Source: Tissierella praeacuta DSM 18095 | GTDB taxonomy: Bacteria > Bacillota > Clostridia > Tissierellales > Tissierellaceae | DNA: 64,000 bases | NCBI RefSeq assembly: GCF_900128955.1 | Contig: NZ_FQTY01000003.1 | Span: 62,001 to 126,000, forward strand | Direction of reading: 5' to 3' | Shown: positions 1-8,987 of the stretch, one piece after another | Layout: each line of letters opens with the position of its first letter | How positions within the stretch are numbered: the first letter of the stretch is position 1 | Notes under the pieces: generated by a model | The model's database searches: none | What the model saw: the letters and a program-made list of their open reading frames with translations, nothing else | Told to the model about the DNA's origin: nothing | Program-made: the position numbers and the translations under genes

Positions 1-471
1 GTTGTACAGCCACATCTTCACTCAATAGCAATTAACGGATGGGGTGCAGACTATGGTGATCCACAAAATTATCTAGGACAAGAAACATATGGTAGTGACA
101 ATGCTTACTATTCAGCAAACTATTCATATATAAATGAGATAACAAAAGAGACAGAAGCAAACAAAGAATTACTTACAGCTTATAAAGAATTTACTGCATT
201 AGTAGAAGCAGCAGATGCTATAACTACTGACCTAGATGCTCGTTATAAGGCTTATGCAAAAGCAGAAGCTTATATGCTAGACAATGCATTTACTATACCA
301 GCTATGTATCAACAGATGGTTGCATTGGCTAAATACGATAATACTAGTAAAATGAATGCCATGTTTGGTATACAAAATGAAAAATTAAAAAATATAAGAA
401 CAAACTCTAATGGATACACTACAGAGGAAGCTGCAGCTCTTCAAGAGGCGCATAATAAAGGGAAGAAATAG
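1..471 (+). CDS. oppA: Oligopeptide-binding lipoprotein, C-terminal part (cut by window start)
   Basis: The first reading frame is open from base 1 to a TAA at 469-471, giving 156 residues. Text such as INGWGADYGDPQNYLGQ and NAYYSANYSYINE is typical of the C-terminal lobe of OppA/DppA-type solute-binding proteins (SBP_bac_5 family), which capture peptides outside the membrane and hand them to an ABC permease. The stop lies 14 bp before the permease gene, so this is the first visible member of an opp operon. The signal peptide and N-terminal lobe are outside the window. The ATG at 274 is internal and should not be used as a start. Confidence 0.88.
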   Translation, partial: VVQPHLHSIAINGWGADYGDPQNYLGQETYGSDNAYYSANYSYINEITKETEANKELLTAYKEFTALVEAADAITTDLDARYKAYAKAEAYMLDNAFTIPAMYQQMVALAKYDNTSKMNAMFGIQNEKLKNIRTNSNGYTTEEAAALQEAHNKGKK

Positions 472-485
472 GATGGTGACTATAT

Positions 486-1436
486 ATGATTAAGTATAGT
501 ACAAAAAGACTGTTACAATCTATTGTAACAGTCTTACTAATAGCAACAATAGTATTTTTACTTATGAGGATGCTTCCAACGGATTATTATTTTACTGAAG
601 AACAATTGATGAAATTTACAGAAGCACAGAAAAATGAACAATTGTTAGCAGCAGGATTACTAGATCCTATACCAAAACAATTAGTCGATTTTTATGGGAA
701 ATTAGCTCGTTTTGATTTTGGGGAATCCCGAAGAATTCAAAATGGTGTACCTGTAGTTAAAATTATATCTACTAGATTTGCCATATCTATGAAGCTAGGA
801 ATAACAGCATTAGGTATTTCATTAATTACTGGGGTGACCATGGGTACCATTCAGTCAAGATTTAAGGATAAATTAGGAGATCATATTGGTACAGCTTATA
901 CTATTTTTGCTAATGCAGTGCCACCACTGGTATCATATTCACTGGTCTTAATATTGGGGACAAGATTATTAAATTTACCATCCATGTATTCTACAAGAAA
1001 TCCAGGACCATCAAGTATCTTACCGGTTATATGTTTATGTATAAGCAGTATTGCATGGTGGGCGTTGTGGACTAGAAGGTATATGGTAGATGAAATTAAT
1101 AAAGATTATATAAAACTAGCACGAATAAAGGGAATGCCTAATAAAAAGATAATGAGAAAACATGTACTGAGGAATGCATTTGTACCGTTAGCTCAGTATT
1201 TACCAGCATCATTTCTATCAACTGTAAGTGGTTCAATTCTTGTGGAGCGTTTTTTCTCTATACCAGGAATGGGTCCTTTATTGGTAGATTCAATAAATAG
1301 GTATGATTTAAATGTTGTTCAGACAGTAACAATTTTATATGCCACACTAGGTATATTAGGTGTATTTTTTGGAGATATACTTATGATGTTAATTGACCCT
1401 AGAATTACACTGACTAGTGAAGGAGGTTCTAGATAA
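486..1436 (+). CDS. oppB: Oligopeptide ABC transporter permease, OppB type
   Basis: This 316-residue inner-membrane protein begins with a hydrophobic segment (about residues 9-27), then an extracytoplasmic region, then about five further membrane spans. The EAA loop, which contacts the ATPases, is seen as DYIKLARIKGMPNKKIMRKH near residue 210. Length and layout match OppB/DppB (BPD_transp_1). It forms the translocation channel together with the next gene product. Its TAA overlaps the ATG of oppC by one base (taATG), which suggests translational coupling. The Shine-Dalgarno site in front is weak, so translation may also depend on coupling to oppA. Confidence 0.92.
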   Translation: MIKYSTKRLLQSIVTVLLIATIVFLLMRMLPTDYYFTEEQLMKFTEAQKNEQLLAAGLLDPIPKQLVDFYGKLARFDFGESRRIQNGVPVVKIISTRFAISMKLGITALGISLITGVTMGTIQSRFKDKLGDHIGTAYTIFANAVPPLVSYSLVLILGTRLLNLPSMYSTRNPGPSSILPVICLCISSIAWWALWTRRYMVDEINKDYIKLARIKGMPNKKIMRKHVLRNAFVPLAQYLPASFLSTVSGSILVERFFSIPGMGPLLVDSINRYDLNVVQTVTILYATLGILGVFFGDILMMLIDPRITLTSEGGSR

Positions 1437-2386
1437 TGGCTGTGCATAATAAAACATTAGATGAAAAAATAATAAATGAGGATGAGCTTTTTTACTTTGT
1501 AGATTATTCTCCTGAAGCTGCAGAAAAAATTGGATATTCAGATTATTCCTATTGGAAATCGGTATTTCAAAACTTTTTAAAGAAAAAATCAGCAGTAATA
1601 TTAAGTTTTGTATTCTTGGCATTGGTGATATTTTCTTTTATAGCTTTGAAAATAGGCAAATATGACTATGCATCCTTAGTTCCAGATACTACAAAAGGAT
1701 TTATTAGCCCAAATTCTGAGTATTGGTTTGGAACAGATAACTTAGGTCGTGACTATTGGTCTCAAGTTTGGTATGCTTCTCAGATATCTATTAAACTAGC
1801 TTTAATAGTTGGTTTAGGAGAGTGTATAGTAGGTGTTATTATTGGGTGTTTATGGGGTTATGTTAGAAAACTAGATAGATTTTTTACAGAGTTATATAAT
1901 TTAATATATAATGTTCCGAGTATAATATATTTAACTTTAATTGCACTTGTAGTAGGACAAAGTTTTTGGATTATGGCAATATCTCTTATTGCATTTGGTT
2001 GGTTAGTGATGGCAAGAAATGTAAGAAACTTAGTTATGATTCATAGAGATAGGGAATACAACCTTGCATCTCGATCATTAGGTACGCCTACATGGAGAAT
2101 TTTACTAAAAAATATTTTGCCACAATTAGTAAGCGTTATTATATTGAGATTGGCATTGTCAATACCAAGTACAATTGCCACAGAATCAATGCTATCATAT
2201 TTGGGACTCGGTCTTGATATAAATACACCTTCATTAGGTATACTGCTTAGAAATGCCAGAACATTCTTCTTGGACTACCCATATTTATTGATATTCCCTG
2301 CAGTTATTGTATCTATTATTTCTATAACATTTTACCTTTTAGGGAATGCGTTTTCTGATGCATCGGATCCAAGAAACCATGTATAA
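1436..2386 (+). CDS. oppC: Oligopeptide ABC transporter permease, OppC type
   Basis: This 316-residue second channel subunit has an N-terminal cytoplasmic tail of about 50 residues (OppC_N), a first membrane span (residues 53-72), a periplasmic stretch containing the OppC hallmark WFGTDNLGRDYWSQ, and a BPD_transp_1 core with the EAA loop REYNLASRSLGTPTWRILLK. It pairs with OppB and is driven by OppD and OppF. The start codon overlaps the oppB stop. The stop is followed 24 bp later by oppD, with a clear AGGAGG site between. Nothing in it is unusual for the family. Confidence 0.92.
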   Translation: MAVHNKTLDEKIINEDELFYFVDYSPEAAEKIGYSDYSYWKSVFQNFLKKKSAVILSFVFLALVIFSFIALKIGKYDYASLVPDTTKGFISPNSEYWFGTDNLGRDYWSQVWYASQISIKLALIVGLGECIVGVIIGCLWGYVRKLDRFFTELYNLIYNVPSIIYLTLIALVVGQSFWIMAISLIAFGWLVMARNVRNLVMIHRDREYNLASRSLGTPTWRILLKNILPQLVSVIILRLALSIPSTIATESMLSYLGLGLDINTPSLGILLRNARTFFLDYPYLLIFPAVIVSIISITFYLLGNAFSDASDPRNHV

Positions 2387-2410
2387 GTTTCAGAACAGGA
2401 GGAAGAATTA

Positions 2411-3457
2411 ATGAAAAAGGAACCAATTTTATCCATAAGAGATTTGGAAATTCAATTTAGTCTACGCGGACAAAAATTAAATGCAATCCGTAACTGTTCT
2501 CTAGATTTATATGAAGGTGAAACATTAGCAATTGTAGGAGAATCAGGTTCGGGAAAATCAGTATTTACAAAATCCTTTGTAGGTATGTTAGATGCTAATG
2601 GTAGTGTCACTAATGGATCTATTATGTATAAAGGAGAAGATATTTCAAAATATAAAACAGAGAAAGAATGGCTTAATATTAGAGGTAAAGAGATAGCTAT
2701 GGTAATGCAAGATCCTATGACCTCACTTAACCCATTAAAGATTATAGGAAAGCAGATTCAGGAAAGTGTAGAGTTACATCAAGGTTTAAAGGGAGAAGAT
2801 GCTAAGAAAATTGCCATTAATATGCTAGCCAAAGTAGGAATTGATGATCCAGAACGTCGTTACAATCAGTATCCACATGAATTTTCAGGTGGTATGAGAC
2901 AGCGTGTAGTTATTGCAATAGCAGTGGCTTGTCTTCCCAAGATATTAATTTGTGATGAGCCAACAACGGCTTTAGATGTTACAATTCAAGCACAGATACT
3001 GGATTTAATTCGTAGTTTACAGAGAGAATTGAATATGACAGTTATATATATAACTCATGATTTAGGAGTTGTAGCCAATGTAGCTGAACGTGTAGCAGTT
3101 ATGTATGCTGGTCAGATAGTAGAATATGGACTTTTAAATGAGATATTTTACAATGCATGGCATCCATATACTTGGGCATTGTTGTCATCACTACCTCAGT
3201 TAACTGTAAAAGGTGAAGCATTGCCATCAATAGAGGGAACTCCACCAAATTTATTCCATGAAATAAAAGGTGATGCATTTGCTCCTCGTAATAAAAGAGC
3301 ATTAGCAATAGATTTTGTAAAGGAACCACCATTTTTTAGTATATCCGAAACTCATAAGGCAAAAACTTGGTATTTAGATCCAAGAGCTCCAAAGATAGAA
3401 CAGCCAGAGACTATTAAAAGATTGCGTGCTCATAATCATAAGATAGAGAGGAGTTAA
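2411..3457 (+). CDS. oppD: Oligopeptide ABC transporter ATPase, OppD type
   Basis: This 348-residue ABC ATPase powers peptide uptake. Walker A is GESGSGKS (43-50), the Q-loop is [11 protein letters not shown], the signature is FSGGMRQR (158-165), Walker B is ILICDEP (178-184), and the switch His is in YITHDLG. The C-terminal oligo_HPY region is present, but the family's usual Cys-rich stretch (FAPRC...C, which binds an iron-sulfur cluster in some DppD/OppD proteins) reads [14 protein letters not shown] here, so the cysteines are absent. It is separated from oppF by 4 bp. Function as the OppD subunit is well supported, but the peptide specificity is unknown. Confidence 0.92.
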   Translation: MKKEPILSIRDLEIQFSLRGQKLNAIRNCSLDLYEGETLAIVGESGSGKSVFTKSFVGMLDANGSVTNGSIMYKGEDISKYKTEKEWLNIRGKEIAMVMQDPMTSLNPLKIIGKQIQESVELHQGLKGEDAKKIAINMLAKVGIDDPERRYNQYPHEFSGGMRQRVVIAIAVACLPKILICDEPTTALDVTIQAQILDLIRSLQRELNMTVIYITHDLGVVANVAERVAVMYAGQIVEYGLLNEIFYNAWHPYTWALLSSLPQLTVKGEALPSIEGTPPNLFHEIKGDAFAPRNKRALAIDFVKEPPFFSISETHKAKTWYLDPRAPKIEQPETIKRLRAHNHKIERS

Positions 3458-3461
3458 GGGG

Positions 3462-4418
3462 ATGGCAGAAAGAGAAAAGTTAGTTGAACTAAAAAATTTA
3501 CAAATAACGTTTGGAAAAGGTAAAAAAAAATTTGTAGCAGTAGATGATGTTAATTTTCATATTTATAAAGGTGAAACCTTTTCTTTAGTAGGGGAGTCGG
3601 GTTCTGGAAAGACTACTATAGGTCGTGCTATATTAAGATTAAACCCAACATCATCAGGTGAGATTTATTTTAAAGGTCGAAGGATAAATGGTAAAATTTC
3701 TAAAGAATTAGATGAAGAAGTTATTAGAAAATGTCAGATGATATTTCAAGATCCTATGGCTTCTCTAAATGAAAGAGCAAAAGTTGAATATATAATATCA
3801 GAAGGGTTGTTAAATTTCCACCTATATAAAGATGAGAAGGATCGTGGAGAAAAGGTTCGAAATGCCTTACTTGAAGTAGGTCTTTTGCCAGAATTTGCTT
3901 CTCGTTTTCCACATGAATTTTCAGGAGGTCAAAGACAACGTATTGGTATAGCAAGAGCCTTAGTTATGGAACCAGAGTTTATAGTAGCAGATGAACCCAT
4001 ATCAGCATTAGATGTTTCTATTCGTGCACAGGTTCTTAATTTACTAAATGAACTTAAAAAGGATAAAGGATTAACTTATTTATTTATTTCTCATGATTTA
4101 TCTGTAGTACGTTTTATATCTGATAGAATTGCAGTTATAAGTAAAGGAAGAATAGTGGAATTGGCAGAATCTGAAGAATTATTTAGACATCCTTTACATC
4201 CATATACAAAAGCCTTACTATCAGCAGTACCACAGCCAGATCCAGAAATAGAAAAGAATAAAAAGCTAATTGTTTATGATCCGTCAGTTCATGATTATTC
4301 TGTAGATAAACCAGTTTGGGAAGAAATTATTGAAGGACATTTTATCTATGGAAATCAACGTGAGCTTGAACAATATAGAAAAGAAATTGATGCAATAGAT
4401 GCAACTAATATAGAATAA
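3462..4418 (+). CDS. oppF: Oligopeptide ABC transporter ATPase, OppF type
   Basis: This is the second ATPase of the operon, 318 residues. Walker A is GESGSGKT (44-51), the Q-loop is [11 protein letters not shown], the signature is FSGGQRQR (153-160), Walker B is FIVADEP (173-179), and the H-loop is FISHDLS. The C-terminal oligo_HPY tail contains [13 protein letters not shown]. It works as a heterodimer with OppD. It is the last gene of the operon, and a strong hairpin with a T-run follows within 20 bp. The start has a SD-like GGAG four codons before the oppD stop, typical of tight coupling. Confidence 0.92.
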   Translation: MAEREKLVELKNLQITFGKGKKKFVAVDDVNFHIYKGETFSLVGESGSGKTTIGRAILRLNPTSSGEIYFKGRRINGKISKELDEEVIRKCQMIFQDPMASLNERAKVEYIISEGLLNFHLYKDEKDRGEKVRNALLEVGLLPEFASRFPHEFSGGQRQRIGIARALVMEPEFIVADEPISALDVSIRAQVLNLLNELKKDKGLTYLFISHDLSVVRFISDRIAVISKGRIVELAESEELFRHPLHPYTKALLSAVPQPDPEIEKNKKLIVYDPSVHDYSVDKPVWEEIIEGHFIYGNQRELEQYRKEIDAIDATNIE

Positions 4419-4432
4419 TATTGATGATTTTA

Positions 4433-4478
4433 AATACACCTTAGAAAGATGTATATTTCTATTAAGGTGTATTTTTTT
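4433..4478 (+). terminator. Rho-independent terminator of the opp operon
   Basis: An 11-bp perfect stem (AATACACCTTA, 4433-4443, pairing with 4463-4473) encloses a 19-base loop and is followed by seven Ts. It lies 14 bp after the oppF stop and points along the operon. Confidence 0.85.
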
Positions 4479-4969
4479 ATATTCATTAGAAATAAATTCA
4501 TCTCCAATTAGATTTAAAACTTATTTTATATTGACACTAAAGGCAATAATATAATCAAAGAATTTTCAAATTATGTAATAAACTAGGGTGAACTATATGG
4601 AAAACCAATATAAAAACATTATTCATACAATTAGTACAATAATCATATGTGGGTTTTATATATTTTGACTATCTTAAAGATTATTGTTCTATGGTAATCT
4701 TCAATATATAGGATAGAAAGACTAGAAGTAAAGACTTTATTAGACTTACATTAACATTTTTTCTTTTTATAATTTAAGGAAATTTAATTCAATATTGCTT
4801 TCTAAATGAATATAAATTAAACTAAAGGTATATAGCATAATGGCACTTGATAATCATTTGCCAAATATTGAAAAATATAAAACAAATAAAAGGGAGGAAG
4901 TTACCAAGGAATTAGATAATAGAAAAACACTTAAATTATAGAATTTTATAAATCTTTGGTAGCGACAAA
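4479..4969. other. Non-coding stretch with short broken reading frames
   Basis: No intact gene is visible. Two short frames occur on the plus strand: one from ATG 4597 of about 23 codons with a hydrophobic end (IISTIIICGFYIF-like, then a stop), and one from ATG 4840 of about 33 codons rich in Lys and Glu. Neither has a family signature that I recognise. They may be scraps of a lost gene or chance. The 3' part presumably also holds the promoter for the membrane gene at 4970. Confidence 0.4.
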
Positions 4970-5530
4970 ATGAATAGAAAGTTATTTAGTAAAAGGAGTA
5001 GAAGGCTATTAGGATTAATGGCTTTTATTGCAACTGGAGGGGGATTAATTATTTCAACAGCCGCTAATGAAGAAAATTTTTATAAGACAGAAATTTTAAT
5101 AATTTTTGGCTGTTTTTTTGCTATAAGTTTAGCAGATCATTTTAAAAAATTAATAGGAAAAGACGATAAAATTAAATTTAATAAGAGAAGTTTATATGTT
5201 TTAATATGTTCATTTATAGGGGTTACTTTAACATGGTTTATAAATCATAAGATGGGATATGGAGCAGTTATTGCTAATGGATTAGTAGGTGTAATGGCTG
5301 CCATATTTCTTCCAAATGATTTGGCAGGTATAACATATACATCATCCTTTGTTGGAATGAGTTCATTGGCAGTAATACCCTCTATGGCAGCAGCTGCACT
5401 AGGAAGTTTAATAGTGGGATTAATTCTTTTAACTACTGTAGAAATTTATGCAGGTATTGGTGGAAAAGGTGGAACTACGGCGGCGTTGTCTACAATAATT
5501 GCGAAAACAATAATGAGGATTTTTAGTTAG
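4970..5530 (+). CDS. Small integral membrane protein, family not recognised (paralogue A)
   Basis: This 186-residue protein is almost wholly hydrophobic, with about five predicted membrane spans. After a basic N-terminus (RKLFSKRSRRLL) come spans near 13-32, 42-56, 78-92, 98-120 and 128-160. Its second half contains GAVIANGLVGVMAAIFLP and YAGIGGKGGTTAA. The next gene has the same landmarks in the same order, so the two look like duplicated halves or subunits of one membrane complex. The stop is 10 bp before the next ATG, with GGAGG between. I do not know the family; a two-component transporter is one possibility, inferred from the pairing only. Confidence 0.7.
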   Translation: MNRKLFSKRSRRLLGLMAFIATGGGLIISTAANEENFYKTEILIIFGCFFAISLADHFKKLIGKDDKIKFNKRSLYVLICSFIGVTLTWFINHKMGYGAVIANGLVGVMAAIFLPNDLAGITYTSSFVGMSSLAVIPSMAAAALGSLIVGLILLTTVEIYAGIGGKGGTTAALSTIIAKTIMRIFS

Positions 5531-5540
5531 GAGGTATTTC

Positions 5541-5921
5541 ATGGAAGAAGTAATCATTTTAATAATATCAATAGTTGCAGGTATGGCTACCTATATAGTA
5601 TCCAATATTTTAAAGAGAGGAGCGGTTATTGCTTCAGCCATCATAACTTTAGTATCTGGGCTTATGCTTCCCTATTTTTTTCCTTTAATGGGGAATGTAT
5701 TAGCAACAGCTGCAGCTTGTTCTTCTTATGCTGGAATGATTTCTCTTGAGAATGCACTAAATCTTTTAGAAATGGCTGTAATATCTTTAATGACAGGAAT
5801 ACTGTTTATAGCAGCTAGAAGTGCATATATAGGTATTGGCGGAAGGCTGGGAACAATAGCTGCTATATCATGTTTTGCATGGCTAGGTTTTAAGAAAGTG
5901 TTTGTAGGATTAGATGAATAG
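5541..5921 (+). CDS. Small integral membrane protein, family not recognised (paralogue B)
   Basis: This 126-residue hydrophobic protein has about four spans. It matches the C-terminal half of the preceding gene product: RGAVIASAIITLVSGLMLP lines up with its GAVIANGLVGVMAAIFLP, and YIGIGGRLGTIAAIS with YAGIGGKGGTTAALS, with a Y/F-G-M stretch at the same place between. It is translated from its own AGGAGG site and almost certainly co-transcribed with the gene before. The shared YxGIGGxxGT motif is probably structurally or functionally important. The function is unknown. Confidence 0.7.
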   Translation: MEEVIILIISIVAGMATYIVSNILKRGAVIASAIITLVSGLMLPYFFPLMGNVLATAAACSSYAGMISLENALNLLEMAVISLMTGILFIAARSAYIGIGGRLGTIAAISCFAWLGFKKVFVGLDE

Positions 5922-5986
5922 TCTTAGGAATAAATATTTGTTATATAAAGTGGGGAGTGTAAATGGTAAAACGGAGGGAGTAATTT

Positions 5987-6709
5987 ATGAAAATTAATAA
6001 AACAAAGTTAATAGCATATTGTGGGATGATAGCTTTATTAGCTAGTATGATTGTAGGTTTATTAGGATTTTCAAACAGTACAAAAAATATAAATGATATT
6101 AAGAATCAATTGTTAAAAAAGCATGTTGAAAATAATATAAATTTAACGATGAAATATATCAATAACTCTTATGGGACATTAACTCAAGGAGATGGAACTT
6201 TACTTGATAGTGATGGCAATAGTATAGAAGGTAGGTTTGGGGTGGTAGATACTGTATTAGAAGACTTAGGAGATAAGTCTACTATTTTTGTTAAGGTTAA
6301 AGATGACTTTAAAAGAATTTCAACAAATATTATGTCTGACGAAAACGAAAGAGCAATAGGTACATTTTTAGGAACTGATCATAATGCATATCAAACAGTA
6401 ATAAATGGTGAGTTGTATATAGGGGAGGCAGAAATACTAGGTGAAAGTTATTATACTGCATACCAGCCCATAAAGGATAAAAATAATAATGTAATAGGGT
6501 TACTATTTGTAGGGATGCCAACAAAAATATTGGATAATATTATAAAATTACATGATGCAAAAATGAGTAAAATCAATATATTAATTATTGTATTAAGAGC
6601 TATTTCACTAGGTTCATTAATTGCACTGGTCAGTGCATCAGTGGTGGGTATGAAATTCAATAGTAATAAAACAGACACCTCAAATGAACTTCCTGATATA
6701 TGTGAATAA
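5987..6709 (+). CDS. Membrane-anchored single Cache domain protein without output domain
   Basis: This 240-residue protein has a membrane span at about 9-29, then an extracytoplasmic domain (about 32-190), a second span (about 198-220) and a 20-residue cytoplasmic tail. The outer domain carries hallmarks of single-Cache (sCache_3/2 fusion) sensors: YGTLTQGDGTLLDSDGN, FGVVDTV, FVKV-D-FKRISTNI and YYTAYQPIKDKNNNVIGLLF. Such domains normally sit in front of HAMP and methyl-accepting or kinase modules, but here nothing follows the second span. It may be a stand-alone sensor partner for the two membrane proteins upstream (65 bp away) or the stump of a chemoreceptor. The GGAGGG site supports the start. 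Confidence 0.78.
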   Translation: MKINKTKLIAYCGMIALLASMIVGLLGFSNSTKNINDIKNQLLKKHVENNINLTMKYINNSYGTLTQGDGTLLDSDGNSIEGRFGVVDTVLEDLGDKSTIFVKVKDDFKRISTNIMSDENERAIGTFLGTDHNAYQTVINGELYIGEAEILGESYYTAYQPIKDKNNNVIGLLFVGMPTKILDNIIKLHDAKMSKINILIIVLRAISLGSLIALVSASVVGMKFNSNKTDTSNELPDICE

Positions 6710-6790
6710 CTATTTCTAATTTAAGATGATATAGACAAATAAGATTTAGAGAAAATCTACAATAAATTAAAATAATAGTTAGCAAATTTA

Positions 6791-6845
6791 AAAGATTAGT
6801 ATAAACTACATCTATTGTTAATAGTTATACTAATCTTTATTATAT
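6791..6845 (+). terminator. Hairpin downstream of the Cache gene
   Basis: The arm AAAGATTAGTATA(A)ACTA at 6792-6808 pairs with TAGTTATACTAATCTTT at 6823-6839, with a single bulge. The T-run that follows is poor, so this may be a weak or two-way terminator. Confidence 0.55.
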
Positions 6846-7035
6846 ATCAATAATAGTTGATGAAAATGAATGAAATAGCTAAAAAGATTTTGTCTATTCT
6901 TTGACTTATATCTTTCTTGGCAGAATGGTGGTTAGTTATGGCTGAGTTTGTAAAAAGGCTATAAGAAAATAATGGAAATTATAATATGCTATAGATGTGG
7001 GCTAAAGTGATGAAATTGGTATAAAAAATATAGGG

Positions 7036-7100
7036 TGATATATCATGATTTAGATGGAAATTCTAATTTGGAAATATATTCTGCTACTAAGGGAGGACTA
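7036..7100 (+). pseudogene. Remnant of a VOC/glyoxalase-family gene (C-terminal scrap)
   Basis: About 20 codons read IYHDLDGNSNLEIYSATKGG, which resembles the metal-site C-terminal motif HDPDGNxxEIY of vicinal-oxygen-chelate proteins. There is no upstream reading frame; stops interrupt every frame. It is one of several gene scraps between 6.7 and 8.7 kb. Confidence 0.5.
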
Positions 7101-7115
7101 TATATTTCCGCCACC

Positions 7116-7244
7116 ATTATTATCTTTTCAAGACATGTTGAAGTTGTAGCATGGATTGTGAGGGAATGAAACAATTGAAAAATCTGATTTATGACCTATG
7201 CTATGCTTGTCCAATAACACGAGCAGAGTGAGATGTGATTGGCA
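7116..7244. repeat. 129-bp direct repeat, copy 1
   Basis: My base-by-base alignment with 10933-11061 gives 13 mismatches over 129 positions (about 90% identity) and no gaps. The first third can be read as IIFSRHVEVVAWIVRE then a stop, which resembles the C-terminus of RumA/TrmA-type rRNA (uracil-5) methyltransferases (RHVExVxL). The similarity runs on past that stop into sequence I cannot name. Confidence 0.7.
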
Positions 7245-7278
7245 ACAAGTTACAGCAGGGAAGAAATAGAATAATTTT

Positions 7279-7641
7279 ATGATTCCATCAGCATTGTTGC
7301 ATGATATTGCTAGAGTAGAAGAGAGTAAAGATAAAACAGGAGAACTTGACCATGCTATCTTGGGTAGTGAAATTGCACGTACTTTTATGTTAGCAGGACA
7401 GTTTGGACAAAGATTAATAGCAAACGAGCCACTTAATGACTATCTCGAATCTAATACTGTTGAAAAAGGACGGTTAAAAGATATCTCAAAACATACACCT
7501 TTCATTGAGTATAAAGTGAAGTTAAAAAAAATTCCCAATAAATTGTATACAAAAAAGGCTAAAGAAATTGGAAAAGAAAGACTTAAATTTATGGAAGATT
7601 ATTTTAATAGGTTAATGTTAGAGATAGATGGCATTAAGTAA
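7279..7641 (+). pseudogene. HD-domain phosphohydrolase with an internal in-frame deletion
   Basis: The 120 open codons contain the front of an HD domain (ALLHDIARVEESKDKTGELDH, then AILGSEIA) joined directly to RTFMLAGQFGQRL and a tail (SKHTPFIEYKVKLKKIPNKLYTKKAKEIGKER) that belong to the same family. Intact relatives as I know them have about 40-60 residues between these parts, including further metal-binding residues and an HRFR-type motif. The N-terminal first HD helices and a normal start with SD are also missing. I read this as a decayed gene rather than a functional short protein. It lies just after repeat copy 1. Confidence 0.65.
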
Positions 7642-7705
7642 AGTTAAGACATAGTTCTCATATTATGTTAGGTAATTTATATTCTGTATAGAAAGTGAGG
7701 TAAAT

Positions 7706-7966
7706 AAAAATAATTCAATCTGTTGTACACGTTGCTTTAGTAGTAAAAGACTATGATAAAGCTATAGAATTTTATACAAAAAACTTCATTTTACACTAAT
7801 GGAAGATACATACCAACCTGAACAAGATAAATTTATCGGAAATCAGGCGGGAGGACGGGTTTTTTTATTTCTTGGAACAGATAACTCTTGAAGAGATTAT
7901 AACGAAATGATAGAAAAGAGCATAGAATTTGCTAGAGAGCCAAAAGAACAATTATATTATCTTTAG
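7706..7966 (+). pseudogene. VOC/glyoxalase family gene, frameshifted and shortened
   Basis: The sequence reads SVVHVALVVKDYDKAIEFYT in one frame. It then continues after a one-base shift near 7785 as HFTLMEDTYQPEQDKFIG, NQAGGRVFLFLGTDN, an in-frame stop, then RDYNEMIEKSIEFAREP and a final stop. This is the order of a glyoxalase-like (VOC) protein with missing segments, and there is no usable start codon. It is clearly non-functional. Confidence 0.7.
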
Positions 7967-8133
7967 AATTAAATTCAAAAATATCAATAGCACTGAGATG
8001 TAAAAGTCTTAGTGTTTTCCTTTTGCAAAACTAAATACAGAAAATAAAGGAGGATAAGTTTTTAGGTTAGCATATCAGACCAAATAAATTTAGCCCTCTT
8101 TTTATAGCTGAAAACATAAAGGAAGGAATTACG

Positions 8134-8190
8134 GTGAAAAATAAAATTACTACCCTGCGTTTATTTAGTCCACTTCTTCACCGTATCTAA
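8134..8190 (+). CDS. Possible 18-residue leader peptide
   Basis: A GTG at 8134 is preceded at good spacing by GGAAGGA and followed by 18 codons (KITTLRLFSPLLHRI-like) and TAA. TACGGTGAA over the start codon (8130-8138) is complementary to TTCACCGTA (8178-8186) at the end of the reading frame, so the RNA can fold the start region against the end of the gene. That is the layout of a translational attenuator. The next recognisable sequence downstream is a remnant of an ABC-2 permease, so the controlled gene may already be lost. This is speculative. Confidence 0.35.
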   Translation: MKNKITTLRLFSPLLHRI

Positions 8191-8435
8191 ATGGAGCAAT
8201 AACGAAGACAACGGGCATACGCTCTTAAAGTCCGTCCTGCGTTAGATTAACTAATATTCTGGTCTATTTGATGGTTGCTCTCAAATGATTTAGAATAACC
8301 TCCACCTAGGGTTCGATTCCTATACCATTTTACAGTTTGGGTGAAGAAGACGGAAGTTCTGTGCTTTCGGATTTTTTATGAACTAAACTCAAATCAACTT
8401 GATAAGAAAATTTTATTGCAGGAAGGTAGAGTTTA
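8191..8435. other. Intergenic stretch without a supported gene
   Basis: No coding frame is convincing. A segment around 8300-8330 (GGGTTCGATTCC) resembles a tRNA T-arm, but no D-arm or anticodon arm can be found before it. Confidence 0.4.
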
Positions 8436-8678
8436 CAAAAGAGGACACAAAAAGCGAGGAATAAGTTTATTTTACATAATATACTTTGGTTGGTTTCATA
8501 TAGTGCTGTTGTTGGACAGTCCATGCAGGTTATTGGAAGTGAAAACTATACGGACTTTATTCTTCCAGGACTTGTTGTACCTGTAAGTTTTGGATATTGC
8601 AGCAGCAGTGGTATTATGAATTATCTGGTGAAAACCGATGGGAGTTTTTACGGGGTGTTGATAATAGCACTATATTAG
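8436..8678 (+). pseudogene. Remnant of an ABC-2 type permease
   Basis: From about 8460 to the TAG at 8676-8678 one frame reads LVSYSAVVGQSMQVIGSEN, then YTDFILPGLVVPVSFGYCSS, then GIMNYLVKTDGSFYGVLI. This is the pattern of an ABC-2 efflux permease (FILPGLV followed by a small polar loop). Only about 70-80 codons survive, the membrane core after this point is gone, and no matching ATPase gene is nearby. Confidence 0.55.
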
Positions 8679-8987
8679 AACCATATAATCATAGAAAATC
8701 TGAACAATCTGATTTTTTATTTTATCTTTTATACAAGAATAAGACTTATGATAATATAATAAAATGAATAGTTGTGTGAAGGGGGACTTGCCAAAATGCA
8801 AGGATCCAAAGCGAAGAGTCTAAAGTGGTAGTGCGTATTATCAATAGAAAAGAAATAGATTTAAATGGCAGAGGTCATATTATTTTACGCTAATATTAAA
8901 AAAATAAAATATAGAGAACCATATATGATTGTTATCCATCTAATAAGTGTAATACTTAGCTAAGTAAAAGAGGAATAGGAGGACAAA
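8679..8987. other. Intergenic region upstream of the sigma-factor pair
   Basis: No gene is visible. Short frames starting near 8796 stop quickly. The region should contain the promoter of the sigma factor operon, but I cannot mark a convincing ECF-type promoter. Confidence 0.35.

Noticed and set aside
4840-4941. 33-codon Lys/Glu-rich frame before the membrane protein pair as a real small gene
   Set aside because: No ribosome site at the start and no recognisable sequence; kept only as a note in the gap description.
8300-8330. tRNA-like T-arm (GGGTTCGATTCC) suggesting a tRNA gene
   Set aside because: No acceptor, D or anticodon arm can be folded from the preceding 70 bases; at best it is a fragment or chance match.
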